From Onchocerca volvulus (lineage: Eukaryota > Nematoda > Chromadorea > Rhabditida > Onchocercidae), in the NCBI GenBank assembly GCA_000499405.2, contig HG738140.1, forward strand, positions 990,188 through 1,054,187: a DNA stretch of 64,000 bases. The letters are read 5' to 3'. The position numbers and the translations under genes were made by a program. Positions 60,162-64,000 of the stretch are shown here, piece by piece (within the stretch, counting starts at the first letter, position 1; each line of letters opens with the position of its first letter). Under the pieces are notes generated by a model. The model made no database searches, was not told where the DNA came from, and saw nothing but the letters and a program-made list of their open reading frames with translations.

Positions 60162-62038
60162 AACATTAGACAAGGAAAGATTTTTTTTTTTAAATTGGAA
60201 TTCGGCTCATTTCAGTTGATACGAACTTAAATAGGATTCTGCTGAAATTTCTAGTATTTTCGGATTTTCAACAAAAGTCTCAGGCTTTCGATTGTGAAAC
60301 TGTTTATATTTGATTCCTTTGAAACTTAAAGTATATTTAATAAGATTTATGGACTTTGTAATGATCATAGACAACAAAAGGATGAGCTTAAATTCTATTT
60401 GTATTGATAAATTGATTTGTTTTTTTATTTTGGCAGATTTTTTGTGTAAAATTTGTTAGATCGTGAAAAAAAAAAAAACAATTGCATTAAGATTGGATCC
60501 TTTTCAGCATCTAATTTCTAAAATATTTCTCTATTTAAAAATGTTGCGTTTACTTTTATTATCAGACATGCATCGATGATATTGAGTTGAATGTATTAGA
60601 TGAATAAAGCTCAGTTAATAAAATCGATCTGAAACAATTCTCAGAGGCTTGATTATGGCGAAATTTTTTTTTGCAAAATAGTTTATTAGTCTTATTTCAA
60701 TTTTTGTGGCAAACAGATGCTTCTGAATATTCTCAAGAACATAAAAGATAATAATTCTTGTGCTGAAAAAAGAAAGAGAGCTTAAAGCTTCTAAAATTCC
60801 ATATTTAATTTGAACTGAGATTTTAAATGTTTGAAATACAAATATTACATCACGAACTCAAATTCCAAATTAACAAACAAAATCACTGAATAGATTATAT
60901 TAAATGCAGTAACATGTAATGAAATATATGATGAAAATACTGATAAAAATATTTTAAAAAATTCATTTTGAGATTGTGTCCTTACAATAAAGTATCGCAC
61001 AAAAATCTATCCAGAAATTTTTTCCAATTCCTTCTTTCGATTAAATGGGATATCCGAATTATGTTTCAGTGATAGACAAAATATTAAGGGAAACAATGGA
61101 TGGACCAAATAGAAGTTCAAACAACAAGGATCAATAATGTACGATTACCGCAAAATTTAACATTTTTACTTTATGTTTTGTCCGGTAATAAAGTGTTTGT
61201 GTGTTAAACTTGTTGTTCCTCGATAATTCGAGAGTCGAATAAAATCTATAATTTGTTAGATGTTAACAGCGACTTAAAAACCATGAGAATGATTTTGATT
61301 ATAGCTTTATTACCTTAGTAAAACTGCAAAGAAAGATTCAATAACACTTCACTCAACTTTTTAAAATGTTTTTCAAAAATATTTAACTCATTTATTTTAT
61401 TGCTTTTCTTCTGAATTTCATTCTATCACTTTGAAGACTGCACTTATATTTAATTCATTTAATGAATGGAGATTTGATAAATGTAAAAAATTGTGTTAGT
61501 CTATTCTCATATGCTTTTCAGCATTTTTTATGTTTGTTTTCGCTTTTGATATTTTAGTAATCGAATATTTGTGCAGCTTATAATTAATGCAAGTAATTGT
61601 GTTGATAAAGACAGCTTGCAAATAACACGAATTATTCATTGCTTATGCTGATAAAATGTTGAAAATACTACAATTTCCAATAAAGTCGAACAAGGTATTA
61701 AAATTTTTGATCCTATTTGATACTTTTTCAATCACTTCATTATTCTGATGAAAAACATAACTTTAAGCATTTGAATTGTTCATTTGTTAAGAAAACGATT
61801 TTCTGCAAAAAATTATATTAAAAAGTTTGACATAAAATCTGATTTTTTCGATGTTTCATTTTTTTTTTTCAAATCTAAAATTTTCACATTAAGGTGATAA
61901 TAATGCCATATTTTTGACGAATATTATTGCAAATTCATATGAAATGAACAGAAAGGATGTGTCACTGAAATCGCAAGGATAAAAAAAGAGAATCAGTGAT
62001 TCCTTTATTTTAAATTTAACACTGCGTATTTGTTGTAG
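60162..62038. other. Intergenic region, nothing recognised
   Basis: AT-rich, only short ORFs, no repeats shared with the rest of the window noticed. The first few hundred bases probably include the receptor gene's 3' UTR. Confidence 0.4.
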
Positions 62039-62167
62039 TCACACACTAACAAAGACGCACCCGCCTTCGCTATCAAAAGCACATACTCCTGTGACCACAA
62101 AGGAGCTTTCTTGTAACCCGAGAATGGTATCTTCCAACCACGAAGAGTGTCCTGAGCACATGATCAT
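62039..62167 (-). CDS. Candidate small exon/ORF in a GC-richer patch (42 codons)
   Basis: Minus-strand ORF starting at ATG 62167 that reads MIMCSGHSSWLEDTILGLQE and continues to FVVTGVCAFDSEGGCVFVSV before TGA. A possible donor GTTAGT begins at 62050, giving a phase-0 exon end at 62051. The pattern W...L....TGVCAFD.EG..V recalls the N-terminal region of profilins, but this is a weak impression and no downstream exons were found. All three minus frames are open over most of the patch, so the reading frame is uncertain. It could also be a structured RNA or a gene fragment. Confidence 0.3.
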   Translation of the reverse strand: MIMCSGHSSWLEDTILGLQESSFVVTGVCAFDSEGGCVFVSV

Positions 62168-62556
62168 TTAAAGAATGGGCTTATATGACGGTTGGATGGT
62201 CCAGCTTGGGTATTTAGTTTTCTCTTTATTTACGTTATAATATCGCTTTTTCTTCGTATTATGTTATCGTCATGAAAATTGTCCTTTTGATTTTTTCTAA
62301 ATTGTATTGTTGATATAATTGCTGCGTTCGTTAATGTATTAACAAGTTTATCAATAATAAAGATTTAATTATCCAACCTTGAAATTCGTTTTCCAAGTAG
62401 GTGAAATAAGAAAATTGAAGACACCTGTGAGAATTGAAAAGTAGAATACACTCCTATAATATTGTCACGATAAGATTCGACAGAACATTGTCATGCAAAA
62501 TTATAGAAGTTTATTATACTGTAATTTGAAAATTAACTGGGAAAATTACAAGCTAT

Positions 62557-62919
62557 TCAGCTAAATGATGTCGCTGTAACAGTTCGTAAGTAATTTTGCA
62601 GAAAATTCAAACAAAAAATTATCAGAGAAAATCCAGGCAAATTAATCACTGGGTTATTCTTTCTTTGTCGATAATAGAGAAGAATACTATTCAAGTGAAT
62701 TGTCGGATTATTGCCACTGTTATGCTGCTTTGAACTGTCGAACTGGAACCTTTGGAACTCCGAACTGTTGCTGTTGCTGCATAGATCTTTGTCGTTTATA
62801 TGTAAATTGGAGCGTTTTGGTGGTGAACATGTTTGTCGTCTCTTTGAAACTACTTCGGCCGCTAACCCTTTAATGAGAGATTCTGGTATTTTTTCTATGC
62901 CGATTTTGAAATTCTCCAA
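62557..62919 (-). pseudogene. Helitron-associated spacer ORF remnant
   Basis: 120-codon minus-strand ORF ([40 protein letters not shown]) whose Ser/Asn-rich part resembles the remnant at 51293-51484 and the ORF at 11023-11343. It lies just downstream, on the minus strand, of helicase C-terminal sequence. Confidence 0.45.
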
Positions 62920-63099
62920 GGAACGTTGCGTTTGCGCTCCCCAGTAATGTTCAATTGGTACTTTTATCTCATCTAAGCTATCTGATTCTGTCCTACTTTA
63001 GTACTTCTTTTTTACAATCACTGTTATGCTTTATTTGACATTTTTAAGTTTTCGCCGATCATGTTTAATTTCACAATACTTGTGGGTATAAAATATTTT

Positions 63100-63400
63100 T
63101 TGTTGTTCCACTGTCTGTGTAGATATAGAGATTGTCTGGTTTGTCCACTTTAGAATACGCAGCATATAATTTTCCATGTGCGAAGCAATCCGTCTTTAGA
63201 TCTAAACCGCAAAATTCTAAAGATTTACCCTGAGCATTGCTGATGGTGAATGCAAACGTCAGTTGAGTTCGGCCTTGCTATCTCTTAAATGAAATGGAAT
63301 ATCTGTTGAATCATAGCAATGCTAGAAATAGGGACATCTTCACCTTTGAAAAGCCCTTTCAGGATTGCTGCTTGCTCATTAATTTTTTTTCTCGACTACT
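63100..63400 (-). pseudogene. Helitron helicase motif V-VI remnant
   Basis: The minus strand reads TFAFTISNAQGKSLEFCGLD, LKTDCFAHGKLYAAYSKVDK and [11 protein letters not shown], homologous to the helicase C-terminus at 17441-17737. Upstream sequence (63250-63400) covers the stretch before motif V with frame breaks. Confidence 0.7.
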
Positions 63401-63404
63401 GTCA

Positions 63405-63940
63405 GAAAGTATTCTTACACATTACAATAGCATTCATTTTTCAAAACTTCAACTTTGACGAAAATTACTGAAGTTCAATAAATTTGCTCATAAATTTACA
63501 TATTATATCACTTATAGGATAAACAGGTCATCAGAAATAAAATTATACTTCTGTATGTTTTATTTTCAATATTTTCAGTTAAATCAATAAAAAATTTTTT
63601 TACTCATTATTAATGAAGTCATAAAATCGCAATTTACAGAAAAGCTCTATAATGTTTGCAAATGTTTTATCCAAAATTCTTTTTTCCCAAACTAGTGGTC
63701 AAAGATCCATTATCTTTTTATATGAGCGACTTAAATATTTATTATAAGCCAATTATTGTGGCAGAATATTATACAAATTTTATTCATTAAAAATATTGTA
63801 ATATAACCAATATGATGAAATCGATCAAACGCCAAATAATTTTGTTGGTAATCCTGCGATTTTTTCGCAACACTGTGAATATATGTAGTGTTTTATGATT
63901 ACTTATATTAATTTTTAAACAGAAGCTTTGCTTTATAAAA
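63405..63940. repeat. Dispersed repeat of about 540 bp (copy 2)
   Basis: Partner of 53330-53870, same orientation, diverged by scattered substitutions and small gaps. Begins where helicase-derived sequence ends. Confidence 0.65.
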
Positions 63941-64000
63941 GAAAAATGAGATGGAAAGCTTTACAATAAAATTACATTTAAAGTTAATTTTGTTATTATT

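Noticed and set aside
62180..62240. Possible spliced-leader RNA gene (TACCCAAG on the minus strand)
   Set aside because: Only an 8-base match to the leader core; the rest of the leader and the donor are absent.

Overview
The window is eukaryotic and reads as nematode nuclear DNA. It is very AT-rich by eye, has many short exons split by small introns with GTAAGT/GTTAGT donors and T-rich ...TTTCAG-type acceptors, carries a myosin XV-type gene of the divergent nematode kind (C. elegans HUM-4-like) and a serpentine chemoreceptor-type 7TM gene, and is littered with decayed Helitron DNA. The species cannot be named; a clade III (spirurid-like) worm is possible but unproven.

Positions 1 to about 40.8 kb, minus strand: one giant unconventional myosin gene. 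I traced 65 exons in one reading frame (about 2,807 residues). They encode motor, two IQ motifs, MyTH4, FERM F1 lobe, a roughly 909-residue Gln-rich low-complexity linker, a FERM F2/F3-like segment, SH3, MyTH4 and FERM. The first exon was not found and the 3' end lies beyond position 1. A 340-codon intronless gene is nested in one large intron on the same strand (6863-7885). Two Helitron copies sit in other introns (10866-11810 and 15709-18356), and a small tandem repeat with Helitron-like debris sits in a third.

43-50 kb: mostly non-coding AT-rich DNA with a 43-copy AAT microsatellite. A plausible four-exon plus-strand gene for a Thr/Asn-rich, probably secreted protein lies at 46119-47385 (5' end unknown). 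A Helitron 3' end lies at 50017.

50-57.3 kb: a Helitron graveyard. Rep-domain-side and helicase-side fragments occur on both strands, with subterminal repeats, 3' hairpins, dispersed repeat pairs and a 60-bp A tract. 58.0-60.2 kb: a plus-strand five-exon 7TM receptor gene. 60.2-64 kb: little coding signal except a GC-richer minus-strand ORF at 62039-62167 and another pair of Helitron fragments.

The best leads are: a myosin splice acceptor that appears to lie inside the end of an antisense Helitron; a GT-to-AT change at the donor between the motor/IQ half and the tail half of the myosin, followed by an in-frame stop; two consecutive GC-AG introns in the linker; the nested gene with a perfect hairpin in its leader; and a tandem duplication that copies a splice acceptor inside a receptor-gene intron.
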